In this document: piece after piece, positions 25,374 through 32,860 of the stretch | Numbering within the stretch: the first letter of the stretch is position 1 | Layout: every line of letters starts with the position of its first letter | NCBI RefSeq assembly: GCF_023721795.1 | Contig: NZ_JAMQYE010000001.1 | Span: 2,763,671-2,827,670 of the forward strand | Direction: 5' to 3' | Length of the DNA: 64,000 bases | Origin: Zeimonas sediminis | Lineage (GTDB): Bacteria > Pseudomonadota > Gammaproteobacteria > Burkholderiales > Burkholderiaceae_E | Position numbers and translations under genes: made by a program | Notes under the pieces: model-generated | What the model was told of the DNA's origin: nothing | Databases searched by the model: none | What the model saw: the letters and a program-made list of their open reading frames with translations, nothing else

Positions 25374-28289
25374 ATGACCGACCTTTCCGCCCAGAACTGG
25401 CTGCCGCAGACCCAGGGCGTTTCCGAACCGCCCCGCGTCGACGAGCCGGCTGTCGACGTCGACCCCACCGAGACCTCCGAGTGGATCGAGGCGCTCGACA
25501 CGCTGATCGCCACGCAGGGCCCCGAGCGCGCGAAGTACCTGCTCGACCGCCTTGCGCAGCACGCGCGCGCGCAGCAGGTCGGCTGGAAGCCGTCACTGGT
25601 CACGCCCTACCGGAACACGATCCCGGTCGGCGAGCAGCCGCGCTTTCCCGGCGATCTCGACATCGAGCAGCGGATCGCGGCGATCGTGCGCTGGAACGCG
25701 CTGGCGATGGTGGTGCGGGCCAACAAGGCGTACGGCGAGCTGGGCGGCCACATCTCGAGCTACGCGTCGGCGGCCGACCTGTTCGAGGTGGGCTTCAATC
25801 ACTTCTTCCGCGCGCGCGGCGAGCAGCACGGCGGCGATCTCGTCTTCTTCCAGCCGCACTCCGCGCCGGGCGTCTACGCCCGCGCCTACCTGGAGGGCCG
25901 GCTGCCCGAGTCGGCGCTCGAGCACTACCGACAGGAAGTCAGCGCCGCGAAGAAGGGCCTGCAGGGGCTGTCCTCGTACCCGCACCCGTGGCTGATGCCG
26001 GACTTCTGGCAGTTCCCGACCGGATCGATGGGCATCGGCCCGATCTCGGCGATCTACCAGGCGCGCTTCATGCGCTACATGGAGCATCGCGGGCTGCTCG
26101 CCGCCAGCGACCGCAAGGTTTGGGGCTTCTTCGGCGACGGCGAGATGGACGAGCCCGAGTCGATCGGCGCGCTGGCGCTTGCCGCGCGCGAGCGGCTCGA
26201 CAACCTGGTCTTCGTCATCAACTGCAACCTGCAGCGGCTCGACGGGCCGGTCCGCGGCAATGGCCGGATCATCGACGAGCTGGAAGGCGTGTTCACCGGC
26301 GCCGGCTGGAACGTGGTCAAGGTGGTCTGGGGCTCGGACTGGGACGCGCTGTTCGAGCGCGACCGCGCGCAGGCGCTGCTGCGCGCCTTCGCCGACACCG
26401 TCGACGGCGAGTTCCAGACGCTTTCGTCGAAGGACGGCCGCTACAACCGCGAGCGTTTCTTCGGGCAGTCGCCCGAGCTGGCCGCGCTGGTCGAGGCGAT
26501 GACCGACGCCGAGATCGACCGGCTGCACCGCGGCGGCCACGACATCGTCAAGGTTCACGCGGCCTTCCGCGCGGCGGTCGCGCATCGCGGCCAGCCGACC
26601 GTGATCCTGGCCAAGACGATGAAGGGCTACGGCATGGGCTCGGCCGGCCAGGGCCGGATGACCACGCACCAGCAGAAGAAGCTCGACCCCGACGCGGTGC
26701 TCGCCTACCGCGACCGCTTCTCGCTGCCCCTGACCGACGAGCAGGCGTTGTCGCTGGCCTTCTACCGGCCCGGCGACGACAGCGACGAGATGCGCTACCT
26801 GCAGAAGCAGCGCGCCAGGCTCGGCGGCTACCTGCCGGCGCGGCGCAGTGACTGCGCCCAGGTGCCGGTGCCGCCGGTCGGCCGTTACGCCGGCTTCGCG
26901 CTGGCCGCCGACGGCAAGGAGATGTCGACGACGATGGCCTTCGTGCGGATGCTCGGCCAGTTGCTGAAGGACCCGGCGCTGGGCCCCCGCATCGTGCCGA
27001 TCGTGGCCGACGAGGCGCGCACCTTCGGCATGGCCAACCTGTTCCGGCAGGTCGGCATCTATTCGCCGCACGGCCAGCGCTACGAGCCCGAGGACGCCGG
27101 CTCGATGCTCTACTACCGCGAGGACGTCTGCGGCCAGATCCTCGAGGAGGGCATCACCGAGGCCGGCGCGCTGTCCTCGTGGACCGCCGCCGCCACCTCG
27201 TACTCGACGCACGGGCAGCCGATGCTGCCCTTCTACATCTACTACTCGATCTTCGGCTTCCAGCGGGTCGGCGACCTGATCTGGGCCGCCGCCGACCAGC
27301 GCCCGCGCGGCTTCCTGATCGGGGCGACCTCGGGCCGCACCACGCTGGCCGGCGAGGGCCTGCAGCACCAGGACGGCTCCAGCCACCTGCACGCGATGAC
27401 GGTGCCCAACTGCAAGGCCTGGGATCCGGCCTTCGCCGGCGAACTGGCGGTCATCGTCGACGCCGGCATGCGCGAGATGCTGGTCGAGCAGCGCGACGTG
27501 TTCCACTACGTCACGGTTGGCAACGAGAACTACGCGCAGCCGAGCCTGCCGGGCCTGTCGCAGGGCGGCGACGGGACTGGCATCGAGGTCGATCCGGTGG
27601 TGCGCGAGGGCATCCTGCGCGGCATGTACCGCTTCCGGGCGGCCGGTGCCGGCGGGGAGGCCGGGACTGGCGCCGCCGGCGCCGCAGCGGCTCCCGCCGG
27701 CGGCGGTCGCCGCCGCTCTAAGCCCGCGGCGCCGCGGGTCCAGCTGCTCGGCGCCGGCGCGATCCTGCGCGAGGCGATCGGGGCCGCCGAGCTGCTCGAA
27801 GCGATCGGCATCGCGGCCGACATCTGGAGCGTGACCAGCTTCTCCGAGCTCGCGCGCGACGGCATGAGCGCCGAGCGGAGGCATCGGCTGGCCCTCGCGG
27901 GAAGTGCGTCCGGCGATGTCGGCGCGGCACGGCCGGCCGACGCAGCAGCCGCCGCCGCCGCCGCGGGCGGCGCCTGCTGGGTGCAGCACTGCCTCGCCGG
28001 TACCGACGGGCCGATCGTCGCCGCCACCGACTACGTGCGGCTGGTTCCCGAGAGCATCCGGGCCTGGCTGCCGGAAGGCCGCCGCTACGTCACCCTGGGC
28101 ACCGACGGCTTCGGGCGCAGCGACGCCCGGGCGCGGCTGCGGGAATTCTTCGAGGTCGACGCGAAGGCGATCGCGTGGGCGGCCGTGGTCGCGCTGTGCG
28201 ACGAGGGTGTCCTGACCCGCGAGCAGGCGGCCGAGGCGGCGAGTCGCTGGAACGTGGCCGGCGAGGCGGCCGACCCCTGGACTGTGTGA
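25374..28289 (+). CDS. Homodimeric 2-oxoacid dehydrogenase E1 (AceE/MdeB-like), stand-alone
   Basis: The 971-residue thiamine-diphosphate enzyme decarboxylates pyruvate or 2-oxobutyrate and passes the acyl group to E2. The TPP motif [13 protein letters not shown] begins near residue 250, ending in [21 protein letters not shown] and [20 protein letters not shown] are typical AceE blocks. E. coli AceE has 887 residues. The excess here includes two low-complexity inserts: Gly/Ala-rich at about 755-785, and an Ala-rich stretch at about 840-866. No aceF or lpd is nearby. With a divergent Lrp regulator and a threonine ammonia-lyase gene downstream, 2-oxobutyrate is a likely substrate, as proposed for MdeB. 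Pyruvate cannot be excluded. Confidence 0.9.
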   Translation: MTDLSAQNWLPQTQGVSEPPRVDEPAVDVDPTETSEWIEALDTLIATQGPERAKYLLDRLAQHARAQQVGWKPSLVTPYRNTIPVGEQPRFPGDLDIEQRIAAIVRWNALAMVVRANKAYGELGGHISSYASAADLFEVGFNHFFRARGEQHGGDLVFFQPHSAPGVYARAYLEGRLPESALEHYRQEVSAAKKGLQGLSSYPHPWLMPDFWQFPTGSMGIGPISAIYQARFMRYMEHRGLLAASDRKVWGFFGDGEMDEPESIGALALAARERLDNLVFVINCNLQRLDGPVRGNGRIIDELEGVFTGAGWNVVKVVWGSDWDALFERDRAQALLRAFADTVDGEFQTLSSKDGRYNRERFFGQSPELAALVEAMTDAEIDRLHRGGHDIVKVHAAFRAAVAHRGQPTVILAKTMKGYGMGSAGQGRMTTHQQKKLDPDAVLAYRDRFSLPLTDEQALSLAFYRPGDDSDEMRYLQKQRARLGGYLPARRSDCAQVPVPPVGRYAGFALAADGKEMSTTMAFVRMLGQLLKDPALGPRIVPIVADEARTFGMANLFRQVGIYSPHGQRYEPEDAGSMLYYREDVCGQILEEGITEAGALSSWTAAATSYSTHGQPMLPFYIYYSIFGFQRVGDLIWAAADQRPRGFLIGATSGRTTLAGEGLQHQDGSSHLHAMTVPNCKAWDPAFAGELAVIVDAGMREMLVEQRDVFHYVTVGNENYAQPSLPGLSQGGDGTGIEVDPVVREGILRGMYRFRAAGAGGEAGTGAAGAAAAPAGGGRRRSKPAAPRVQLLGAGAILREAIGAAELLEAIGIAADIWSVTSFSELARDGMSAERRHRLALAGSASGDVGAARPADAAAAAAAAGGACWVQHCLAGTDGPIVAATDYVRLVPESIRAWLPEGRRYVTLGTDGFGRSDARARLREFFEVDAKAIAWAAVVALCDEGVLTREQAAEAASRWNVAGEAADPWTV

Positions 28290-28377
28290 ATCCGCCTCGG
28301 CGGACGGCGGCCTTGCTTTCGCCGATACCGGCGCCCGGCGGCTCCCGTTCCCGGTAGCCAGCCGCGGCGGTCCGCGC

Positions 28378-28383
28378 CAGAAT
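28378..28383 (+). promoter_or_regulatory. Candidate -10 for a leaderless threonine ammonia-lyase transcript
   Basis: CAGAAT ends six bases before the ATG, the same spacing as seen at srkA, and no Shine-Dalgarno precedes the start. Transcription could begin at the start codon, in addition to read-through from the E1 gene 100 bases upstream. Confidence 0.3.
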
Positions 28384-28389
28384 GTCCCG

Positions 28390-29589
28390 ATGATCGATTT
28401 CGCCGACATCGAAGCCGCCGCCGGCCGCATCCGCGGCCAGGTGGTCGAGACCCCCTGCCTGCTGTCGCGGATCCTGTCCGACATCACCGGCGCGCAGGTC
28501 TTCCTGAAGTTCGAGAACCTGCAGTTCACCGCGTCCTTCAAGGAGCGCGGCGCGTTGAACCGGCTGTCGCAGCTCGACGAAGCGCAGCGCCTCCGCGGCG
28601 TGATCGCGGTGTCGGCCGGCAACCACGCGCAGGGCGTGGCCTGGCACGCGAAGCGGCTCGGCATTCCCGCCACGATCGTGATGCCGCGCTTCACGCCCGG
28701 CGTCAAGGTGATGCGCACCCGCGAGTTCGGCGCCGAGGTGGTGCTGCACGGCGAGCGCTTCGACGACGCGCGCGAGCAGGGCCTGAGGCTGGCCGCCGAG
28801 CGCGGGCTCACGATGATCGACCCCTTCGACGACGACCTGATCATCGCCGGGCAGGGCACGATAGGCATCGAGATGCTGCGCGCCCAGCCGGAACTCGACG
28901 AACTGGTCGTGCCGATCGGTGGGGGCGGGCTGATCGGCGGGATCGCCACCGCCGCCAGGCACCTGAAGCCGGGCATCCGGGTCACCGGCGTGCAGACCGA
29001 GCGCTTCGCGCTGGTCTACGACGCGATAAAGGGCACTCGCCACGAGGTCGGCGCCGGTTCGATCGCCGAGGGCATCGCGGTCAACCGGCTCGGCGAGCGC
29101 ACGCTGCCGATCATCCGCGAGCGGGTCGACGACGTCGTGCTGGTCGGCGAAGGCGACATCGAGCAGGCGATCCTGCTGTTGCTGGAGGTCGAGAAGACGG
29201 TCGTCGAAGGCGCGGGCGCCGCTGGCCTGGCGGCCCTGCTGCGGCACCCGGACCGCTTCCGCGGCCGGCGCGTGGGCCTGGTGCTGTGCGGCGGCAACAT
29301 CGATCCGCTGCTGCTCGCGTCGATCATCGAGCGCGGCATGGTGCGCACCGGTCGGCTCGCCAGGCTCTACGTGGACATCCGCGACGTGCCCGGCGCGTTG
29401 TCCCACGTCACCGGCATCCTCGCCGAGGAGCAGGCCAACATCGAGCAGATCCGGCACGAGCGGGCCTTCGGCAGCGTGGGCTCGCAACGCGTCGAGGTGG
29501 AGATCGTGGTGCAGACGCGCGGGCCGGAGCACGTGCAGGCGCTGCTGGCGCGGCTGGCGGAGGCGGGGTTCGCGGCGCGGACCGGGTAG
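28390..29589 (+). CDS. Threonine ammonia-lyase (catabolic type, C-terminal ACT-like domain)
   Basis: The 399-residue PLP enzyme converts L-threonine to 2-oxobutyrate and ammonia. The PLP lysine is K51 in [30 protein letters not shown] and the phosphate-binding glycine loop [10 protein letters not shown] (about 175-184) are diagnostic. Residues from about 325 ([19 protein letters not shown]) form a single ACT-like regulatory domain, as in the about 400-residue degradative/TIGR01127-type enzymes rather than the 500-residue biosynthetic IlvA. It lies 100 bases after the E1 gene on the same strand, giving a two-step threonine to propionyl-CoA module. Confidence 0.93.
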   Translation: MIDFADIEAAAGRIRGQVVETPCLLSRILSDITGAQVFLKFENLQFTASFKERGALNRLSQLDEAQRLRGVIAVSAGNHAQGVAWHAKRLGIPATIVMPRFTPGVKVMRTREFGAEVVLHGERFDDAREQGLRLAAERGLTMIDPFDDDLIIAGQGTIGIEMLRAQPELDELVVPIGGGGLIGGIATAARHLKPGIRVTGVQTERFALVYDAIKGTRHEVGAGSIAEGIAVNRLGERTLPIIRERVDDVVLVGEGDIEQAILLLLEVEKTVVEGAGAAGLAALLRHPDRFRGRRVGLVLCGGNIDPLLLASIIERGMVRTGRLARLYVDIRDVPGALSHVTGILAEEQANIEQIRHERAFGSVGSQRVEVEIVVQTRGPEHVQALLARLAEAGFAARTG

Positions 29590-29600
29590 CGCGCTCTCGC

Positions 29601-29628
29601 GCTCGGCGCTCGGCGCTCGGCGCTCGGC
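29601..29628. repeat. Four tandem copies of a 7-bp unit (GCTCGGC)
   Basis: Four exact GCTCGGC units follow the threonine ammonia-lyase stop. The flanking bases GCTCTCGC and GCCCGC look like decayed units. Slippage of a GC-rich spacer is enough to explain it. Confidence 0.9.
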
Positions 29629-29633
29629 GCCCG

Positions 29634-29848
29634 CGGCTGTGCCGGGAGGCGGGGACCCGGGTGCGGGTGCGCTGTCGCCTTCGGCGAAACGCTTGGTCGC
29701 GCGGGCGTTCAGCCCCGTCGCGGACCCCAACTCGCCGGCCCTTCGGGCCGGCTCAGACAAGGGTCCGCTCTCGCTGCGCTCGCCGGGTCTTCACTGCGCT
29801 CCCGCGCCAGCGCACAAGCACCCGGGCCCCCGCCTCCCGGCGCAGCCG
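29634..29848 (+). repeat. About 215-bp palindromic element, left copy
   Basis: Terminal arms of 31 bases (29634-29664 and 29818-29848) pair with one A-C mismatch and one G-U. Inside is a core shared with the inverted copy 190 bases to the right: GTCGCCTTCGGCGAAACGCT and CCGGGTCTTCACTGCGCTCC segments. An inner stem (GCGGACCC at 29720-29727 with GGGTCCGC at 29761-29768) encloses an 8-bp hairpin, GCCGGCCC-TTC-GGGCCGGC (29734-29752). No protein is encoded. It is either a small non-autonomous mobile element or a structured RNA. The 186-base stretch to the right copy shows no gene or clear motif. Confidence 0.85.
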
Positions 29849-30034
29849 CTGGATTCGGTGGCGTTCGGGAGCCGGAACGGCTCGGACGGCACGACGTCGC
29901 TGGGTCTCGAGTCGCTCGCCGCGCTTTCGCGTCCGCTTATGCTCTCGCCGTCGCCATTCCCGTCGCCTTCGGCCCAGTCACGATTCGTCGCGGCCTCGAG
30001 GGTGGTCTGCGGCCTCGTCGCGCTCCAGTCTCCA

Positions 30035-30248
30035 GCGACCGGGGCGGGGCTCGGCTTTCCGGGCGCGTGTGCGCTGGCGCGGGAGCGCAGTGAAGACCCG
30101 GCGAGCGCAGCGAGAGCCGGCCCACTGTTCGAGGGAGCGAAGCGACCGAGTTTGGGCCGGCGACGGGGCCGAACGCCCGCGCGACCAAGCGTTTCGCCGA
30201 AGGCGACAGCGCGCCCGCGCCCGGAAAGCCGAGCCCCGCCCCGGTCGC
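30035..30248 (-). repeat. About 214-bp palindromic element, right copy (inverted)
   Basis: Perfect 33-bp terminal inverted repeats (30035-30067 and 30216-30248) flank a core that, read on the minus strand, matches the left copy over about 110 of 148 bases. The terminal arms are unrelated in sequence to those of the left copy, yet pair with each other. The inner stem is GCCGGCCCA (30116-30124) with TGGGCCGGC (30153-30161), a paired variant of the left copy's stem. It ends about 40 bases before the putative hbd -10. Confidence 0.85.
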
Positions 30249-30288
30249 GGGCGCAAGCCGCCACCGAAGAACCACTCTCGAGGCCCGA

Positions 30289-30294
30289 TAGAAT
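30289..30294 (+). promoter_or_regulatory. Candidate -10 for the hbd gene
   Basis: TAGAAT lies 38 bases before the start codon and 40 bases after the palindromic element. The -35 position (GAAGAA) is weak. Confidence 0.4.
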
Positions 30295-30332
30295 CCCCCC
30301 ATCTCCAACGCAACGACATGAAGGACCCCGAA

Positions 30333-31187
30333 ATGAGCATCCAGACCGTCGGCATCATCGGCGCCGGCACCATGGGCAACGGCATCGCGCAGGCCTGCGC
30401 GGTGGCCGGCATCGACGCGATCATGCAGGACATCAGCGACGCGGCGATCGAGAAAGGCCTGAAGACCGTGTCCGGCTCGCTCGACCGACTGGTCAAGAAG
30501 GGCTCGATCGACGAGGTCCGCAAGCTCGAGGTGCTGTCGCGGATCAGGGCCACGACCAATCCCGAGGACCTGGGCGCGGCCGACCTGATCATCGAGGCGG
30601 CCACCGAGAACGAGGCGCTCAAGGTCAAGATCCTGCAGAACGTCTCGGGCATCGCGAAGCCCGGGGCGATCGTGGCCACCAACACCTCGTCGATCTCGAT
30701 CACCCGGCTGGCCAATGCCACCCACCATCCGGACCGCTTCGTCGGGATGCACTTCTTCAACCCGGTGCCGGTGATGGCGCTGGTGGAGATCATCCGCGGG
30801 CTGCGCACCTCCGAGGAGACGGTGGCCACGGTCACCGAGCTGGCCGAGCGGCTCGGCAAGACCCCGATCGGCGTGAAGAATAGCGCCGGCTTCGTGGTCA
30901 ACCGGATCCTGTGCCCGATGATCAACGAGGCGATCTTCGCGCTGCAGGAGGGGCTGGCCAGCGCAGAGGAGATCGATGCCGGCATGAAGCTGGGCTGCAA
31001 TCACCCGATCGGCCCGCTCGCGCTGTGCGACCTGATCGGACTCGACGTCGAGCTGGCGGTCATGGAAGTGCTGTACGACAACTTCAACGACCCGAAGTAC
31101 CGGCCTGCGCCGCTGCTGCGCGAGATGGTCGATGCCGGGATGCTGGGCCGAAAGACCGGCCGCGGCTTCTACGACTACTCGAAGTGA
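30333..31187 (+). CDS. hbd: 3-hydroxybutyryl-CoA dehydrogenase
   Basis: The 284-residue NAD(P)-dependent enzyme oxidises or forms 3-hydroxyacyl-CoA. The Rossmann signature [13 protein letters not shown] (GxGxxG at 10-15) is followed by the catalytic-dyad block HFFNPVPVM with H140, then [14 protein letters not shown]. The C-terminus [13 protein letters not shown] is typical of the short Hbd/PaaH type. The start is chosen at MSIQTV because AAGGA is properly spaced. An ATG 15 bases upstream has no ribosome site. It stands alone, convergent with the Crp gene. It could serve butyrate, PHB or phenylacetate metabolism. Confidence 0.94.
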   Translation: MSIQTVGIIGAGTMGNGIAQACAVAGIDAIMQDISDAAIEKGLKTVSGSLDRLVKKGSIDEVRKLEVLSRIRATTNPEDLGAADLIIEAATENEALKVKILQNVSGIAKPGAIVATNTSSISITRLANATHHPDRFVGMHFFNPVPVMALVEIIRGLRTSEETVATVTELAERLGKTPIGVKNSAGFVVNRILCPMINEAIFALQEGLASAEEIDAGMKLGCNHPIGPLALCDLIGLDVELAVMEVLYDNFNDPKYRPAPLLREMVDAGMLGRKTGRGFYDYSK

Positions 31188-31194
31188 CACGCCC

Positions 31195-31218
31195 GGGCCC
31201 GACCCTTGCGGCGGGCCC
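31195..31218. terminator. Hairpin between convergent hbd and crp-like genes
   Basis: A seven-base stem (GGGCCCG and CGGGCCC) with a ten-base loop lies just after the hbd stop. There is no T-run. It is a possible bidirectional terminator. Confidence 0.35.
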
Positions 31219-31255
31219 CGGCTCGATCACCGGCGCGGGGCGGCGACCCCGCTGC

Positions 31256-31933
31256 TCATTCCTCGAAGGTGCGCAGCTCGTCCAGGGACAGGACGGTGAC
31301 CGACCCGTACTCCACGGTCAGCAGGCCGCGCCGCGATAGCAGCTGCAGCGCCTGGTTCACCCGCTGGCGCGACAGCCCGGTCAGGAAGCCCAACTCGCCC
31401 TGCGAGATCTCCAGCCTGGGCCCCAGTTCCGGGTAGAGCAGTGGGTTGAACATCTGCGCCAGGCAGCGGGCGACGCGCGCGTCGGGGCCGAGCAGCCGGT
31501 CGGACTCCAGCGTTGCGATCAGCTGGCCGAGCCGCTCGTTCAGCTGCATCAGCAGGTAGCGGTTGAACGGGATGCTGGAGTCCAGCAGCCACTGGAAGGT
31601 GGCGCGCGGCATCAGCGCGATCCGGCTGTCGCGCAGCGCGATCGCGTCGTAGCGGCGGGGCTCGTCCTTCAGCAGCGAGCCCTCGCCGAACCAGCCCCCG
31701 GGCGGCACGCCGATGAAGGTCACCGACTTGCCGTCGGCGGACACGCTGCTGATCTTGACCAGGCCGTCGACCACGCCGAACCAGTGCTCGATCGGCTCGC
31801 CCTTGCGGCAGACGAAGGCGCCGGCCGGCACGGTCCGCTCGATCAGGTCGCGGCGAACCCGTTCCTGCTGCGGCGCGTCGAGCTGCCGCATCCACGGCGA
31901 CAGGCCGAGCAGGTCGTCGAGCGATCGTGCCAC
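31256..31933 (-). CDS. Crp/Fnr-family transcriptional regulator
   Basis: The 225-residue regulator has a cyclic-nucleotide-like effector domain (VPAGAFVCRKGEPIEHWFGV, GGWFGEGSLLKDEPRRYDA) and a C-terminal winged helix with LEISQGELGFLTGLSRQRVN. No N-terminal cysteine cluster for an Fe-S site is seen, so it is not FNR-like. A full cAMP-contact set cannot be confirmed. It is divergent from the ABC importer operon with a dyad between, which makes that operon its likely target. Confidence 0.92.
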   Translation of the reverse strand: MARSLDDLLGLSPWMRQLDAPQQERVRRDLIERTVPAGAFVCRKGEPIEHWFGVVDGLVKISSVSADGKSVTFIGVPPGGWFGEGSLLKDEPRRYDAIALRDSRIALMPRATFQWLLDSSIPFNRYLLMQLNERLGQLIATLESDRLLGPDARVARCLAQMFNPLLYPELGPRLEISQGELGFLTGLSRQRVNQALQLLSRRGLLTVEYGSVTVLSLDELRTFEE

Positions 31934-31957
31934 CGGCGGATTTCCTTTGCCCCGAAG

Positions 31958-31977
31958 TTTGTCAAACGGACGACAAC
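31958..31977. promoter_or_regulatory. Overlapping dyads between crp-like gene and importer operon
   Basis: GTTTG-T-CAAAC (31958-31968) overlaps TTGTC-N8-GACAA (31960-31977). TATACC at 31979-31984 could be a rightward -10. The dyad would suit a dimeric regulator such as the adjacent Crp/Fnr protein, but it does not match the classical Crp or Fnr sites. Confidence 0.4.
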
Positions 31978-32065
31978 TATACCGGCTGGGCTGGCTTAGA
32001 CTAAGCTAGTGCCGGGGCCGCCGCGGGCGGCTCCAGACCTCGATCACGAGGCGGAGGAGGAGACA

Positions 32066-32860
32066 TTGGCTAGCGAATCGGCGCCGATCCTGCAGGCGCG
32101 CGACATCTCGCTCAGGTTCGGCGGCGTGCAGGCCCTGACCGAGGTCGGCTTCGAAGTCCGGCCCGGCGAGTTGTTCTCGATCATCGGGCCCAACGGCGCC
32201 GGCAAGACCTCGATGCTCAACTGCATCTCGGGGCGCTATTCGCCGACCAGCGGAAGCGTGTGGTTCAAGGGGCAGGACATCACCCGCCTCACGCCCAACC
32301 AGCGGGCCACGCTGGGGCTCGGGCGCACCTTCCAGAACCTGGCGCTGTTCAGTCACATGACCGTGCTCGACAACATCATGGTCGGGCGCCATCACCTGCT
32401 CAAGAACAACTTCCTGACCGGCGGCCTCTACTGGTTCGGCGGCGCGCAGCGCGAGGAGCTCGAGCATCGCCGGCACGTCGAGGACATCATCGACTTCCTC
32501 GAGATCAGCCACATCCGCAAGGCGGTCGCCGGCACGCTGTCCTACGGCCTGCGCAAGCGGGTCGAACTGGCGCGCGCGGTCGCGGTCAAGCCGGACCTGA
32601 TCCTGCTCGACGAGCCGATGGCCGGCATGAACCTCGAGGAAAAGGAGGACATGGCCCGCTACATCGTCGACCTCAACGAGGAGTGGGGGATGACGGTCAT
32701 CATGATCGAGCACGACATGGGCGTGGTCATGGACATCTCCCACCGGGTCATCGTGCTGGACTTCGGCCGGAAGATCGCCGACGGCCTGCCCGACGAGATC
32801 ATGAACAACGAGCACGTCAAGCGCGCCTACCTGGGCGTGGAAGACGACGAGGCCGCCTGA
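32066..32860 (+). CDS. Branched-chain-type ABC importer ATPase (LivG-like)
   Basis: The 264-residue ATPase has Walker A GPNGAGKT (41-48), the Q-loop in GRTFQNLALF, the signature LSYGLRKRVELARA and Walker B LILLDEPMAGMN. The RTFQNLALFSHMTVLDN block is typical of LivG. The TTG start is chosen because GGAGGAGGAG lies four bases upstream. A GTG 57 bases earlier would add a non-conserved tail. It is the first gene of the importer operon, and its stop overlaps the acyl-CoA synthetase start (TGATG). Confidence 0.93.
   Translation: MASESAPILQARDISLRFGGVQALTEVGFEVRPGELFSIIGPNGAGKTSMLNCISGRYSPTSGSVWFKGQDITRLTPNQRATLGLGRTFQNLALFSHMTVLDNIMVGRHHLLKNNFLTGGLYWFGGAQREELEHRRHVEDIIDFLEISHIRKAVAGTLSYGLRKRVELARAVAVKPDLILLDEPMAGMNLEEKEDMARYIVDLNEEWGMTVIMIEHDMGVVMDISHRVIVLDFGRKIADGLPDEIMNNEHVKRAYLGVEDDEAA

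Noticed and set aside
25374-28289. Assignment as the main pyruvate dehydrogenase aceE
   Set aside because: No aceF or lpd follows, and the Lrp and threonine-lyase neighbours favour a specialised E1. The gene symbol is left empty.
29601-29628. Possible CRISPR or VNTR array
   Set aside because: The unit is 7 bp with no spacers. It is a simple tandem repeat.
29634-30248. Insertion sequence or MITE with a transposase
   Set aside because: No transposase frame, and the two copies have different terminal arms, so they are not labelled as an insertion sequence.
29286-31187. A 633-codon rightward frame ending in the hbd protein
   Set aside because: The first 350 codons overlap threonine ammonia-lyase and the palindromic elements and are low-complexity. 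The dehydrogenase begins at 30333 with its own ribosome site.
29937-31190. Long leftward frame over hbd and the repeat
   Set aside because: It is antisense to hbd, and its Arg/Pro-rich translation across the repeat is repeat-derived, not a protein.
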